64,000 bases of DNA, taken from GCA-2687025 sp964473525. Lineage in GTDB: Bacteria; Poribacteria; WGA-4E; GCA-2687025. Positions 44,525 to 53,093 of this stretch are shown piece by piece. The stretch covers positions 1 through 64,000 of the forward strand of contig CAYYPK010000031.1 of assembly GCA_964473525.1 (NCBI GenBank), written 5' to 3'. Below the pieces are notes generated by a model, which ran no database searches, was not told where the DNA came from, and was given only the letters and a program-made list of their open reading frames with translations. Each line of letters begins with the position of its first letter. The stretch's first letter is position 1. A program made the translations under genes and the position numbers.

Positions 44525-44584
44525 CCCCTCTCGCCGACGGAGAGCGTTAGGGTGAGGGCGGATGCAGGCCTGCGGTCGCAGGCC
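44525..44584. repeat. REP-like compound element
   Basis: The first part is cccctctc, then gagagcgttagggtgaggg (ends 44558), a hairpin with a G-rich tail. The second part is a perfect stem ggcctgcg (44567-44574) and cgcaggcc (44577-44584). Its layout matches the element at 3501-3538. It lies in the 370-bp divergent gap 44268-44637 between the aldo/keto reductase and URO-D genes. Nothing else was recognised in the gap. Confidence 0.65.
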
Positions 44585-44637
44585 GGCGCCGGTCGATCCG
44601 CACATACGGGCCACGCAGCCTGGGAGAGAGTAGCGCA

Positions 44638-45780
44638 TTGAAGCAGCGCTGGACGACGCACGCCGATCTCGCGATCAAGAAGCCCATGCACGTCCGGCGT
44701 GAGGAGTACCTGGATCACATGACGTTCCAGGCCAACGAGCGCCCTCTGTTCACAGAGATCTTCGGCCCGATCATCGGGCTGAAGGAGGAGTGGCACGCCC
44801 AGGGCGCTACGGAAGCCGAATTGGACATGTCGCACTACCGCTACCGATGCCCAGCATTTGGCGGCGTGCCCGTCAACACAGGGTGGATGGGCGGCCCGCC
44901 GTCGCAAGTGCTCGAAGAGAACGACAAGGTCATCATCACGCGGGACCGCATGGGCCGTACGATGCGGATGGACAAGGGGTTCGCGACTCTCGCCCTGCCG
45001 CAGGACTGGCCCGTCGCCACCATGGACGACTGGCTGAGCGTCCGGCATCACTACGAGTTCTCAGAGGAACGCTTCGGCCGCGACTGGGAAGCCGCGGCGC
45101 GCGCGCATCGCGAGGCGGGTCGCGTTGTGACAGTGGGCATCCCTGGCGGCTTCGACCAGCCACGGCAGCTCATGGGCGAGGCGGCCCTGTGCGAGGCGTA
45201 CTACGACGACCCAGAGCTGGTCCACGACATGCTGGACACCATAGGCGAGACGGCGTGCCGCGTCCTCGACCGCGTGTCGCAGACTGTGCCCCTTGACCAG
45301 CTCAGCGTGCACGAGGACATGGCGGGCAAGAGCGGCCCGCTCGCCGGCCCGGCTCAGATACGTGAGTTCATCGCGCCGTACTACCGCCGCGTCTGGGACA
45401 TGCTTCACGACCGTGGAGCGCGGCTCTTCGATCAGGATTCCGACGGCGACATGAACCCGGTGATACCAGCGTTCCTGGATGCCGGCGTGAACGTCATGCA
45501 TCCCATGGAGGGCGCCGCGAACATGGACGTCGTCGCGGTTCGTGAGACGTACGGCGAGCGTCTCGCGTTCTACGGCGGCATCGACAAGCACATCATACGG
45601 CGCAGCAGGGAGGAGATCGTCGCGGAGTTGGAGGCGAAGATCCCGCCAATGATTGCTACCGGAGGATGCGTCATCGCCCTCGACCATCGCATCCCCAACG
45701 GCACGCCATTGGAGAACTACCGCTTCTACGTGGACACTGCCTGGGAGATCATTGAGCGGGAGGCCGCACGGGTGGCATAG
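44638..45780 (+). CDS. Uroporphyrinogen decarboxylase (URO-D) family protein
   Basis: The 380-residue product starts at TTG 44638, preceded by gggagagag. It has URO-D superfamily features: the helix PAQIREFIAPYYRRVWDMLHDRG, the HEDMAGKSGP segment (about 223-232), FDQDSDGDMNPVIPAFLDAGVNVMHPME and GERLAFYGGIDKHIIR. It also has GGCVIALDHRIPNGTPLENY. It lacks the N-terminal Arg-rich signature of true HemE, so it is more likely a corrinoid-dependent methyltransferase-like (MtaA/CmuA) or catabolic relative. Such relatives are common in uncultured marine and soil bacteria. No corrinoid protein lies next to it. Confidence 0.8.
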   Translation: MKQRWTTHADLAIKKPMHVRREEYLDHMTFQANERPLFTEIFGPIIGLKEEWHAQGATEAELDMSHYRYRCPAFGGVPVNTGWMGGPPSQVLEENDKVIITRDRMGRTMRMDKGFATLALPQDWPVATMDDWLSVRHHYEFSEERFGRDWEAAARAHREAGRVVTVGIPGGFDQPRQLMGEAALCEAYYDDPELVHDMLDTIGETACRVLDRVSQTVPLDQLSVHEDMAGKSGPLAGPAQIREFIAPYYRRVWDMLHDRGARLFDQDSDGDMNPVIPAFLDAGVNVMHPMEGAANMDVVAVRETYGERLAFYGGIDKHIIRRSREEIVAELEAKIPPMIATGGCVIALDHRIPNGTPLENYRFYVDTAWEIIEREAARVA

Positions 45781-45952
45781 TCGGCGGCTCGTCCCAGACA
45801 TGCCCGCCGACGCCCGTCGCGTGACACAACGCCCGACCGCGCCGGTAGCGCCACGATGATGGCGCCTTGCCCGTCTACCGGGCCGAAGGCCATAATGGCG
45901 CCCGCGCGGCCGTGCGTAGCGCCCATCCACCCGCCAACGAGATCCGACCCGC

Positions 45953-48019
45953 ATGAAGAGCAACGGCGATGCAACGCGGCTGGAGATGGCCCACGTCCTC
46001 TTCATGGACGTCGTCGGCTACACCCGTCTGTCGCTGGAGCGGCAAGGCGCCTGCATCCAGCAACTCCAAGCCCTCGTGCGCGGCACGCCGACCTTCCAGC
46101 AGGCCGAAGCGGACGGGTTCCTCCTCAGTCACCCGTCCGGCGACGGGATGGCGCTGGCGTTCTTCGACGACCCCACCGCGCCGGTGCGGTGTGCGTTGGA
46201 GATCGCGGACAGGATGCGTGGCGGGCAGAACATCGAGTTGCGGATGGGCGTTCATTCCGGCCCAGTAACGCGCGGCGAGGACATCAACGGCATGCCCAAC
46301 GTGCGCGGGCAGGCCATCAACATGGCGAACCGCGTGATGGACTGCGGCGACGCCGGCCATATCCTCGTGTCGCGCAGCGCCGGTGACATCCTCAGCGAAC
46401 TCACCAGGTGGGCAGAGGCGCTCGTCGATCTTGGCGAGGCAGAGATAAAGCACGGCGAGAGCATCGGCCTGTACAGCCTCGTGGATGGGGGCCTCGGCAA
46501 TCCCGCTCGTCCGTCTCGGCTCCCCTCCGCGGCACTGGAGCCCGTGGAACCCACGCCGCCCAGTGGCGCGCACGTGGCGCTCCTGTACCGCCGCAACGCG
46601 CAGCCCGACGGGGCAGTGCTCGACGCGCTTGATGAGCACCTGCGGGAGGCGGGCCACACGGTCTTCATAGACCGGCACATGACGGTCGGGATCGAGTGGG
46701 CGCGTGAGATCGAAGGTCAGATACGCGCTGCGGACATCGTCGTCGCGCTACTGTCGGCCAGCTCGGTGCGCAGCGAGATGCTGGACTACGAGGTGCGCGT
46801 CGCGCATGAGGCGGCGCAGGCGCAGGACGGCCGCCCGCGGATGTTACCCATACGCGTGGACTACGACGGAGCCCTCCCTCCACCCATGGCGGCGATCCTG
46901 GACCAGCTCCAGCAGTTCATCTGGACGTCAGCCGACGACAACGACCAGATGGTGACGGAGATCGCGCAGGCCATCGACGGCCCGGCGCCCGTGGTCGATG
47001 CGGGCGAGGTATCCACGCCGGTCGGCGGCGCCGTTCCCATCGACTCGAAGCTCTACGTCGTCAGGCCGACCGACGACCAGTTCCACCGCGCCGTCTCACG
47101 GAAGGACAGCATCGTGCTCGTGAAGGGCGCGCGGCAGATGGGCAAGACGTCTCTGCTCGCCCGAGGCCTGCAGCAGGCGCGCGACATGGGCGTGCAGGCG
47201 CTGTTCACTGATTTGCAGGCGTTGAGCCCCGAGCAGGTGTCGTCGCCGGAGGAGTTCTTCCTGGCGATGGCGTACTCCCTCGCGGATCAGATGGACCTCG
47301 ACGTGTTCCCAGAGGAGCGTTGGACGGATCGCCTCGGGCCGGGCGTGAATTTCGAGCGCTACCTGCGACGGGTCGTGCTTGCGGACGCCGATCACGTCCT
47401 ATGGGCGCTGGACGAGGTGGACCGCATGTTCATCACCGACTACGCAAGCGAGGTGTTCGGGCTGTTCCGGTCGTGGCACAACAAGCGCGCGCTCGACCCC
47501 GATGGACCGTGGAGTCGTCTCACGTTGGCTATCGCGTACGCCACGGAGGCGCACCTGTTCATCACGGACGTGAACCAGTCGCCGTTCAACGTAGGCACGC
47601 GCCTCGAGCTAGCCGACTTCGACGTGGCGCAGATAGCCGAACTCAATCGCCGCCACGGCGCGCCGCTGAGCGCGACGGACGTCGACGCGTTCGCGCGTCT
47701 GGTCGGTGGGCACCCGTACCTCGTGCAGCGCGGGTTCCAGGCGTTCGTAGAGGGTGGCGTGACCTACGCGACGCTCGAAGCGACGGCTGCCGACGACGAC
47801 GGCCCCTACGGCGACCATCTGCGACGCATCCTTTTCCTGCTTGCGCAGAACGATCAGCGCCGCGCCGCGGTCGCGGGCCTCACGCAAGGCTCCATCGATG
47901 TCGACCCCGAGACGTTCTATCACCTGCGCACGGCGGGACTGCTGACCGGAGCATCGATGCGGCAGGCGGAGTTCAGGAACGGGCTGTACGCCGACTACCT
48001 CGGCAGGCATCTGGCGTAG
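45953..48019 (+). CDS. Class III nucleotide cyclase-TIR-AAA ATPase fusion protein
   Basis: The 688-residue product joins three signalling domains. The cyclase (about 10-180) keeps the metal Asp19 (FMDVVGYT), Asp64 (SGDGMALAF) and the catalytic Asn123 and Arg127 (AINMANRV). The two adenine-selecting positions are His60 and Asn116 rather than Lys and Asp. The TIR domain (about 205-323) begins GAHVALLYRR, has a BB-loop-like DRHMTVGIEW, and a candidate NADase Glu280 in SVRSEMLDYEV. The AAA domain (about 365-600) has Walker A KGARQMGKTS (391-400) and Walker B LWALDEVD (483-490). SWHNKR and SPFNVGTRLEL are of the PF14516 type. A winged-helix-like end follows (about 610-688). It is followed 68 bp later by a nuclease-like gene. 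A role in phage defence or stress signalling is an inference. Confidence 0.85.
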   Translation: MKSNGDATRLEMAHVLFMDVVGYTRLSLERQGACIQQLQALVRGTPTFQQAEADGFLLSHPSGDGMALAFFDDPTAPVRCALEIADRMRGGQNIELRMGVHSGPVTRGEDINGMPNVRGQAINMANRVMDCGDAGHILVSRSAGDILSELTRWAEALVDLGEAEIKHGESIGLYSLVDGGLGNPARPSRLPSAALEPVEPTPPSGAHVALLYRRNAQPDGAVLDALDEHLREAGHTVFIDRHMTVGIEWAREIEGQIRAADIVVALLSASSVRSEMLDYEVRVAHEAAQAQDGRPRMLPIRVDYDGALPPPMAAILDQLQQFIWTSADDNDQMVTEIAQAIDGPAPVVDAGEVSTPVGGAVPIDSKLYVVRPTDDQFHRAVSRKDSIVLVKGARQMGKTSLLARGLQQARDMGVQALFTDLQALSPEQVSSPEEFFLAMAYSLADQMDLDVFPEERWTDRLGPGVNFERYLRRVVLADADHVLWALDEVDRMFITDYASEVFGLFRSWHNKRALDPDGPWSRLTLAIAYATEAHLFITDVNQSPFNVGTRLELADFDVAQIAELNRRHGAPLSATDVDAFARLVGGHPYLVQRGFQAFVEGGVTYATLEATAADDDGPYGDHLRRILFLLAQNDQRRAAVAGLTQGSIDVDPETFYHLRTAGLLTGASMRQAEFRNGLYADYLGRHLA

Positions 48020-48087
48020 GCTGCCGCCGCCCTCGCGCGTGTCGCGCATCGGCCTTGGCAGCAAACGATAGGGAGTTCGCAGGACGC

Positions 48088-49254
48088 ATGCCCATCTATG
48101 AGATAACCGACGGAGGGTTGGCGCCCGTCTCGCCAACTACGTTCGCTGACGAGGACATCAAGGAACGCGAGGACCTCCAACAGCTCGTCAAGGGCCGGAT
48201 CGCTGTTCTCGCTGGCGAGTTGCCAGACGTAGACGAATTGATGGTGCTCTCGGAGGAATTTAGCGACTGGGAGGACAGCCGTCGGCGCATCGACCTCCTC
48301 TGTCTAGACAAGGACGCTGGTCTCGTCGTCGTTGAACTGAAGCGCACCGAGGACGGCGGCCACATGGACCTACAGGCTCTGCGATACGCCGCGATGGTGT
48401 CGGCAATGACGTTTGAGCAGGCTGCTCGTGCGCACGGCGCGTACCTGCGCAACGAGGCCCACGCTGAGGCGAAGGGTGAGGATGTCGCTGAGGACATCAC
48501 TGCGCATGCTGCGTCGTCCATCCTCGCGTTCCTGGAGTGGGACGAACCCGACGAGGACAGCTTTGCGCAGAACGTGCGGATTGTCCTGGCGTCGGCAGAA
48601 TTCTCGCGAGAACTCACAACTGCCGTCATGTGGCTGAACGAACGAGATGTCGACATCCGCTGCGTGCGGATGCGTCCTTACAAGCTCGACGGGACGCTGC
48701 TGATAGATGTGCAGCAGATCATCCCGCTCCCAGAATCAGTGGACTATCAGGTACGCATTCAGGAAAAAGCGCGTAGCGAGCGGGCATCAAGGGCGGGACA
48801 ACGGAATTGGGATCGCGAGCAATTCACCGCCGAGGTCCGACGCAACCGTGGCGACGATGCAGCGACAGCTGTGGCTGACATGCTGGACTGGGCGGAGGAG
48901 CACGCTGACGATATCGCGTGGGGGAAGGGAGCCGAGGGGAGCTTCAGTCCACGTCTGGACGGCGCAGCGAATCGCTTCGCGGGCTTCATGGTGTGGACTG
49001 GGGGCACAGTCGAAAACCAGTTGCAGCAGCATGTCAAGAATGGGCCCTTCGCCGAGGAGTCACTGCGCGCCGAATGGCTAGACAGGCTCAACGCACTCCC
49101 CGGAGTGCAGCTGCCCACCGACGCCGTGTCCGCCAGACCTAGTTTCAGCCTGCCCGTCCTCCTGGCCCCGGCCGCGATGCAGGGATTCAAGGATGTCTAC
49201 GAGTGGGTCATACGTACGGTACGTGACTTCGATCAGACCGACGACCCCGGTTGA
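48088..49254 (+). CDS. PD-(D/E)XK nuclease-like protein
   Basis: The 388-residue product starts at ATG 48088 (MPIYEITDGGLAPV). A longer upstream frame overlaps the cyclase gene and is rejected. The N-terminal half shows the restriction-type nuclease core: Glu28 (IKEREDLQQL), Asp69 (RRRIDLLCLD), Glu83-x-Lys85 (LVVVELKRT) and a Gln96-x-x-x-Tyr100 motif (LQALRYAA). This resembles DUF91/NucS-like proteins. The C-terminal half is helical and contains KGAEGSFSPRLDG. It follows the cyclase-TIR-ATPase gene on the same strand, so the two may act together, but the gap has no decisive promoter or terminator. Confidence 0.75.
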   Translation: MPIYEITDGGLAPVSPTTFADEDIKEREDLQQLVKGRIAVLAGELPDVDELMVLSEEFSDWEDSRRRIDLLCLDKDAGLVVVELKRTEDGGHMDLQALRYAAMVSAMTFEQAARAHGAYLRNEAHAEAKGEDVAEDITAHAASSILAFLEWDEPDEDSFAQNVRIVLASAEFSRELTTAVMWLNERDVDIRCVRMRPYKLDGTLLIDVQQIIPLPESVDYQVRIQEKARSERASRAGQRNWDREQFTAEVRRNRGDDAATAVADMLDWAEEHADDIAWGKGAEGSFSPRLDGAANRFAGFMVWTGGTVENQLQQHVKNGPFAEESLRAEWLDRLNALPGVQLPTDAVSARPSFSLPVLLAPAAMQGFKDVYEWVIRTVRDFDQTDDPG

Positions 49255-49276
49255 GCGGGCCGCCGAGCAGGACGGC

Positions 49277-50278
49277 CTAGTGCGGCCTCGGTGTCCCCTG
49301 ACACTCGTGGTGTCGCTGTGCGAACTTCTGCACCCGCCCATCCAGCTGACCGTTGATGATGTCGCCGTTGGACAGGACGGTGATGTCGTGGTTCCCGGCC
49401 ATCTGCCCGGGCTCCCTGCCGAACTCGCCGAAGAAGCCGATCACCTCGCCCGTGACGCCCACCTTCGAGATGCGTCCGTTGGGGCCGTCGCAGATAAAAA
49501 AGTGCCCGGCGGAGACATACGCAAGGTCCGACGGCCTACCGATGTGTGTCCACTGCGTGAGGAACCCGCCGTCCGGGTCGAACAACTGCACGCGCCAGTT
49601 GTTCCGGTCGGCGACGTAGACGACCCCCTCGTCGTCGACGGCAACCGCGTGCGGCAACACGAACTGTCCCGGCCCCTCGCCCGGGCCGCCCCATTCCAAC
49701 ATGAACTTGCCGTCTGGATCGAACTTCGCGACGCGCATGTTGCCGCCGTAGCCATCGGTCACGTACCGCTCGCCGTGGGCGTTGAAGGCGATGTCCGTTG
49801 GCTGGTCGAAGAGCTCGCCGGTACCTAACGTGTCCTTGACGCCGAGGGTGGCGAGGATCTCGCCTTCGGGCGACATCTGATAGATGACGTGTCCGCCGTC
49901 GTCGGTGAGCCACACGTTGTCGTCGGCGTCGCAGGTCACCATGTGCGGGCGCCCGAAGTCGACGTGGTCCCACGAGAACAGGATGGCGCCGTCCGCGTCG
50001 AAGCAGATGAGCGGAGGAGCGTCGCTTCCGCGATGGAAGAGGTAGATGCGGTCCTGGGAGTCGGTCTCGACGCCAGCGACCTGACCCAAGGTCCAGTCCT
50101 CGGGCAGGGCGCCCCACCCGGGCACGACATCGTATCCCAGGTCGACGGGGCTGTCTGTCACTTCCCAGGCGCGTGTGCGCAGCAGGCTCCCGTCATCCAT
50201 CGCACTGCCATCGACACCCAGGACGGGGCCATCCTTCACTTGCCACGCCCGCTTGCCTGGTTGATTCTCGAAAGCCAT
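49277..50278 (-). CDS. NHL-repeat six-bladed beta-propeller protein
   Basis: The 333-residue product has no signal peptide (MAFENQPGKRAWQVKDGP). It contains NHL-type blades: VETDSQDRIYLFHRG, VTCDADDNVWLTDDGGHVIY, IAFNAHGERYVTDGYGG and GPGQFVLPHAVAVDDEGVVYVADRNNWRVQLFDPDG. It also has DLAYVSAGHFFICDGPNGR and DITVLSNGDIINGQLDGRV. This arrangement resembles bacterial relatives of the peptidyl-amidoglycolate lyase propeller and SMP-30-like lactonases. No catalytic residues can be assigned by eye. The ATG is preceded by gggagg. It is convergent with the nuclease-like gene and stands alone. Confidence 0.8.
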   Translation of the reverse strand: MAFENQPGKRAWQVKDGPVLGVDGSAMDDGSLLRTRAWEVTDSPVDLGYDVVPGWGALPEDWTLGQVAGVETDSQDRIYLFHRGSDAPPLICFDADGAILFSWDHVDFGRPHMVTCDADDNVWLTDDGGHVIYQMSPEGEILATLGVKDTLGTGELFDQPTDIAFNAHGERYVTDGYGGNMRVAKFDPDGKFMLEWGGPGEGPGQFVLPHAVAVDDEGVVYVADRNNWRVQLFDPDGGFLTQWTHIGRPSDLAYVSAGHFFICDGPNGRISKVGVTGEVIGFFGEFGREPGQMAGNHDITVLSNGDIINGQLDGRVQKFAQRHHECQGTPRPH

Positions 50279-50536
50279 TGGGCCTCCCTACGGTTGTCGT
50301 GGGCCTGGGTCCCACGCCGGCGTTGGGGCGCGAACGTCGCCTGGGGCCTGCGACCCGCCAAGCTGCACGGTAGCACAGGCTTGGCGACGTCGCGAAGGCA
50401 TTGCCCACACGCGACAGTGCATCCGGGCGGCTGTATTGGCGGGATCGCGTCCGCGCCAGTCTCGCCTCGCTGCAGCGGCCGGTTCGCGTGACGCGCCGTG
50501 TGTCGTCAGCCAGAGAGAGGAGATCGACAGCATCCC

Positions 50537-51268
50537 ATGAAGGGCTACACGCCAGGCATGAGCTTCGACGAGGGCGCCGCCCGGACGTACGACGACTCCC
50601 TGCGCGGCGACGAGGATGCCGCGGTCGAATTCCTAGCGTCGCTGGCGCAATCGGGTTCTGCTCTGGAGCTCGCGATCGGCACCGGTCGGATCGCGTTGCC
50701 CCTCGCCGGCCGCGGACTCCGCGTCGATGGTATCGACATCTCACAGCCCATGGTCGATCAGCTGCGCAGCAAACCTGGCGGAGATCAGCTTGCGGTCACG
50801 ATCGGCGACTTCGCCGACGTGCCGGTTTCCGGCGAGTACGGGCTGATATACGTCGTGTTCAACACGTTCTTCAACCTGCTGACGCAGGACGACCAGGTAC
50901 GCTGCTTTGAGAACGTCGCGGCCCATCTCACGGAGGATGGCGTCTTCGTGATTGAGGCGTACGTTCCTGCATTCCTTGTGCGGCTGCGTAACGATCAGTA
51001 TGTGGACGCGGAAGCCGTTGAGGTCGACGAGGTCCGGCTCGACGTGCTGCGGCACGACCTGGCGACGCAGAGGATCGACGAGAGCCACGTGTCGCTGTCA
51101 GCCTCGGGAGTGAGCCTGAACCCGGTGGTGCAGCGGTACGCCTGGCCTAGCGAACTTGACCTCATGGCCCGCATAGCCGGACTGCGCTTGAAGGAGCGCT
51201 GGGGCAGCTGGGGTCGCGACCCCTTCACGTCCGCCAGCGGGAACTGCGTCTCCGTCTACGGACGCTAA
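50537..51268 (+). CDS. Class I SAM-dependent methyltransferase
   Basis: The 243-residue product starts at ATG 50537 (MKGYTPGMSFDEGAARTYDDS). An in-frame upstream start at 50498 is less likely because the conserved motif order begins here. Motif I is ALELAIGTGRIALPLAGRGLRVDGIDIS (about 45-70), with the acidic loop GIDISQP. Post-I and motif II are GDFADVPVSGEYGLIYVVFNTFFNL (about 93-117), and motif III is LTEDGVFVIEAYVP. The late strand pair SLNPVVQRYAWPSELDLMARIAG is typical. The substrate is unknown. Upstream gagaggag lies 14 bases before the start, a rather long spacing. Confidence 0.85.
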   Translation: MKGYTPGMSFDEGAARTYDDSLRGDEDAAVEFLASLAQSGSALELAIGTGRIALPLAGRGLRVDGIDISQPMVDQLRSKPGGDQLAVTIGDFADVPVSGEYGLIYVVFNTFFNLLTQDDQVRCFENVAAHLTEDGVFVIEAYVPAFLVRLRNDQYVDAEAVEVDEVRLDVLRHDLATQRIDESHVSLSASGVSLNPVVQRYAWPSELDLMARIAGLRLKERWGSWGRDPFTSASGNCVSVYGR

Positions 51269-51370
51269 ACGGCCGCTGACACAATGCCCATGCGGACGGC
51301 CGAACGCACGGCAGGCGCGGGATAGCGGCACACCTACGGCCGAAAGTCCTGACGCGATTCCCCAGCCCCA

Positions 51371-52624
51371 CTATCCCCACGGGCCGCTTGCGGTAGGTTG
51401 GCGGGGGAACCATGCGCTCAGAACAGTCGCCGCTGATGGATGGATGCTCTCCCGGTCAGAGATGGGAGCTTCCTCAAAGGAGAGGATTCCTAGCAGGAGT
51501 TTCGTCAGAGATCCCTGGTCGGTTTGCATGCGAAACGCCGCATCGCCCACGGTTACGTCTGTGGTGACAGCTCCATCGCCAACCCTCAAGCCGACACGCT
51601 GGCTCTCAAAGCCGATCTCAATCTCGCCGCGCCAATCCGCAGCACTGCTGGAACGCAACCGCAGTTCCAATTCGGGGGTCAGTTTGCTCAGCAGGGAAGC
51701 GAGATGGACTATCTGAATCATGTTCGAGGCGCGTCCACCCTGACGCTCAATCAACGTGAAAGCGATGTCTGCCCCTGTCAGTATCCGCAGAACGGCTGCA
51801 TCAAAGGGAAGGCGAGAGCTGACAGAACTGACGCCGCGTTCGGCAGCAAGGTGGAGGATCTGTTGCATCAATCCCACCAACGCATCTGGGCGTGAGAGGT
51901 TGAATGCGACCTCGCCAATCGACCTGCCGCCATCCCCGGCGAACAGATAGCCTTCGACGATGCCATCGGCTTCGTAGACCAGCCGCAACGGATTGGGAGA
52001 AGAGGGTCGGCTGGGCAGCTTGGCGTTCGGGTCGAGATCTCGGACCTTGGAGCCACTGCGTCCATTGTTGAACACTCCGTACAGTTCGTCGTTGCGAACC
52101 GCATCGCGGCTGGCGTCATAGGGCCGGACCTCACCAGGCAGACCTTCCGGGGGACGAAAGACCTCCTGCACAGACATGAGGTTCGCCCCGGCGCGGACGG
52201 GTTCGATTGGGAATTCAACGGAACGCCTGGGAAGGGGGACGTAGCCGAAACGGCGATAGAAGATGGAGGAACCGCCCAGCCTGGAGATGTCGCAATCGCT
52301 GTCGCGCATCCATTGAACGACATCGCGCATCAATGCGCTGCCGTAGCCCTTACCCTGGAATTGGGGCAGGACAGAGACTTCCCCGACATCCGCTTTGACG
52401 ATTTCGCAACTCCCGACGCATAGACGTTCGGGCTTGACGATCGCCACTCCGACAACTGTCCCTTCGACCTCCAGAACGCGGAACCGTTGCGCGTCTCTTA
52501 CTGCTAGCTTGTGCCAGCTATGCCACCTGTCAGAGTTCTCCTCGACTTGGAAGGCCCTCACCATGACCTCGAAGATCGCTTCCGTGTCATCAGCAACGCC
52601 GCTACGCGAACGAAATCCCTGCAT
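51371..52624 (-). CDS. Eis-like GNAT N-acetyltransferase
   Basis: The 417-residue product has an N-terminal GNAT domain (about 1-155). The acetyl-CoA loop VSVLPQFQGKGYGSALMRDVV (about 85-105) contains Q-G-x-G-Y-G. SIFYRRFGYVPLPRRSVEF follows. A second GNAT-like half (about 165-290) and a C-terminal SCP2-like portion (about 300-410) give the Eis-type layout. Eis relatives acetylate amines, including some aminoglycosides; activity here is not established. The local sequence appears somewhat less GC-rich than its surroundings, which may reflect transfer. It is convergent with the methyltransferase gene, and tRNA-Ser lies beyond its start. Confidence 0.8.
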   Translation of the reverse strand: MQGFRSRSGVADDTEAIFEVMVRAFQVEENSDRWHSWHKLAVRDAQRFRVLEVEGTVVGVAIVKPERLCVGSCEIVKADVGEVSVLPQFQGKGYGSALMRDVVQWMRDSDCDISRLGGSSIFYRRFGYVPLPRRSVEFPIEPVRAGANLMSVQEVFRPPEGLPGEVRPYDASRDAVRNDELYGVFNNGRSGSKVRDLDPNAKLPSRPSSPNPLRLVYEADGIVEGYLFAGDGGRSIGEVAFNLSRPDALVGLMQQILHLAAERGVSSVSSRLPFDAAVLRILTGADIAFTLIERQGGRASNMIQIVHLASLLSKLTPELELRLRSSSAADWRGEIEIGFESQRVGLRVGDGAVTTDVTVGDAAFRMQTDQGSLTKLLLGILSFEEAPISDRESIHPSAATVLSAWFPRQPTASGPWG

Positions 52625-52940
52625 GTTCTCTATTCCCGTGATAGCTTGGCTCTGCCAGATCAGGTCATGCGCCGATCGGCGCTCTCGCGCTGCTACCTGC
52701 GTTGATGAGAGGGACGCGCTGAAAGCCCGGCCTGATGCCTAGCCTCGATAGGCTTGAGTATCTCTTGCTTGTCGATGTGACGCTTGGGCAGGGCCAGGAT
52801 CCCCAAGCGAGATCGGCCCAGGAGTCTGGGCCAGAAGCGCGGTTGAGGTTCCTCGGGACAGAATCAGGCCGATACCAGCGAGGACGGCTGACAGTGCTTG
52901 TCACCGGGAAGGCAGTGCATCACAGGCAAGGAAGAGCTGG
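52625..52940. other. Non-coding stretch upstream of tRNA-Ser
   Basis: This 316-bp gap between the acetyltransferase start and the tRNA-Ser 3' end holds no gene with a convincing start or motif. It is AT-richer than its surroundings in places. No direct repeat of the tRNA end was seen. Confidence 0.55.
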
Positions 52941-53030
52941 TGGCGGAGAGAGAGGGATTCGAACCCTCGGTGACATTGCTGCCACACATGATTTCCAGTC
53001 ATGCCAGTTAAGCCGCTCCTGCATCTCTCC
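52941..53030 (-). tRNA. tRNA-Ser (anticodon GGA)
   Basis: Read on the minus strand the RNA starts GGAGAGA and ends TCTCTCC-GCCA, pairing over the 7-bp acceptor stem. The anticodon arm is CATGACTGGAAATCATG, giving anticodon GGA. The T arm is GAGGGTTCGAATCCCTC. A long variable arm (GTGGCAGCAATGTCAC) confirms a class II serine tRNA. Length is 90 nt with an encoded CCA. Confidence 0.95.
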
Positions 53031-53093
53031 GCGCGGCTGTCGGGAATGGTAGAGGCCCATCGGAACGGCAGTCAAGAGCCACTGGCAGGGGAT

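Noticed and set aside
47320..48087. N-terminal extension of the nuclease-like gene
   Set aside because: It overlaps the cyclase-TIR-ATPase gene in another frame. The extension is Arg/Pro-rich shadow sequence.
52941..53030. tRNA-Ser as an integration site for a mobile element next to the acetyltransferase
   Set aside because: No integrase gene and no second copy of the tRNA 3' end was found on either side.
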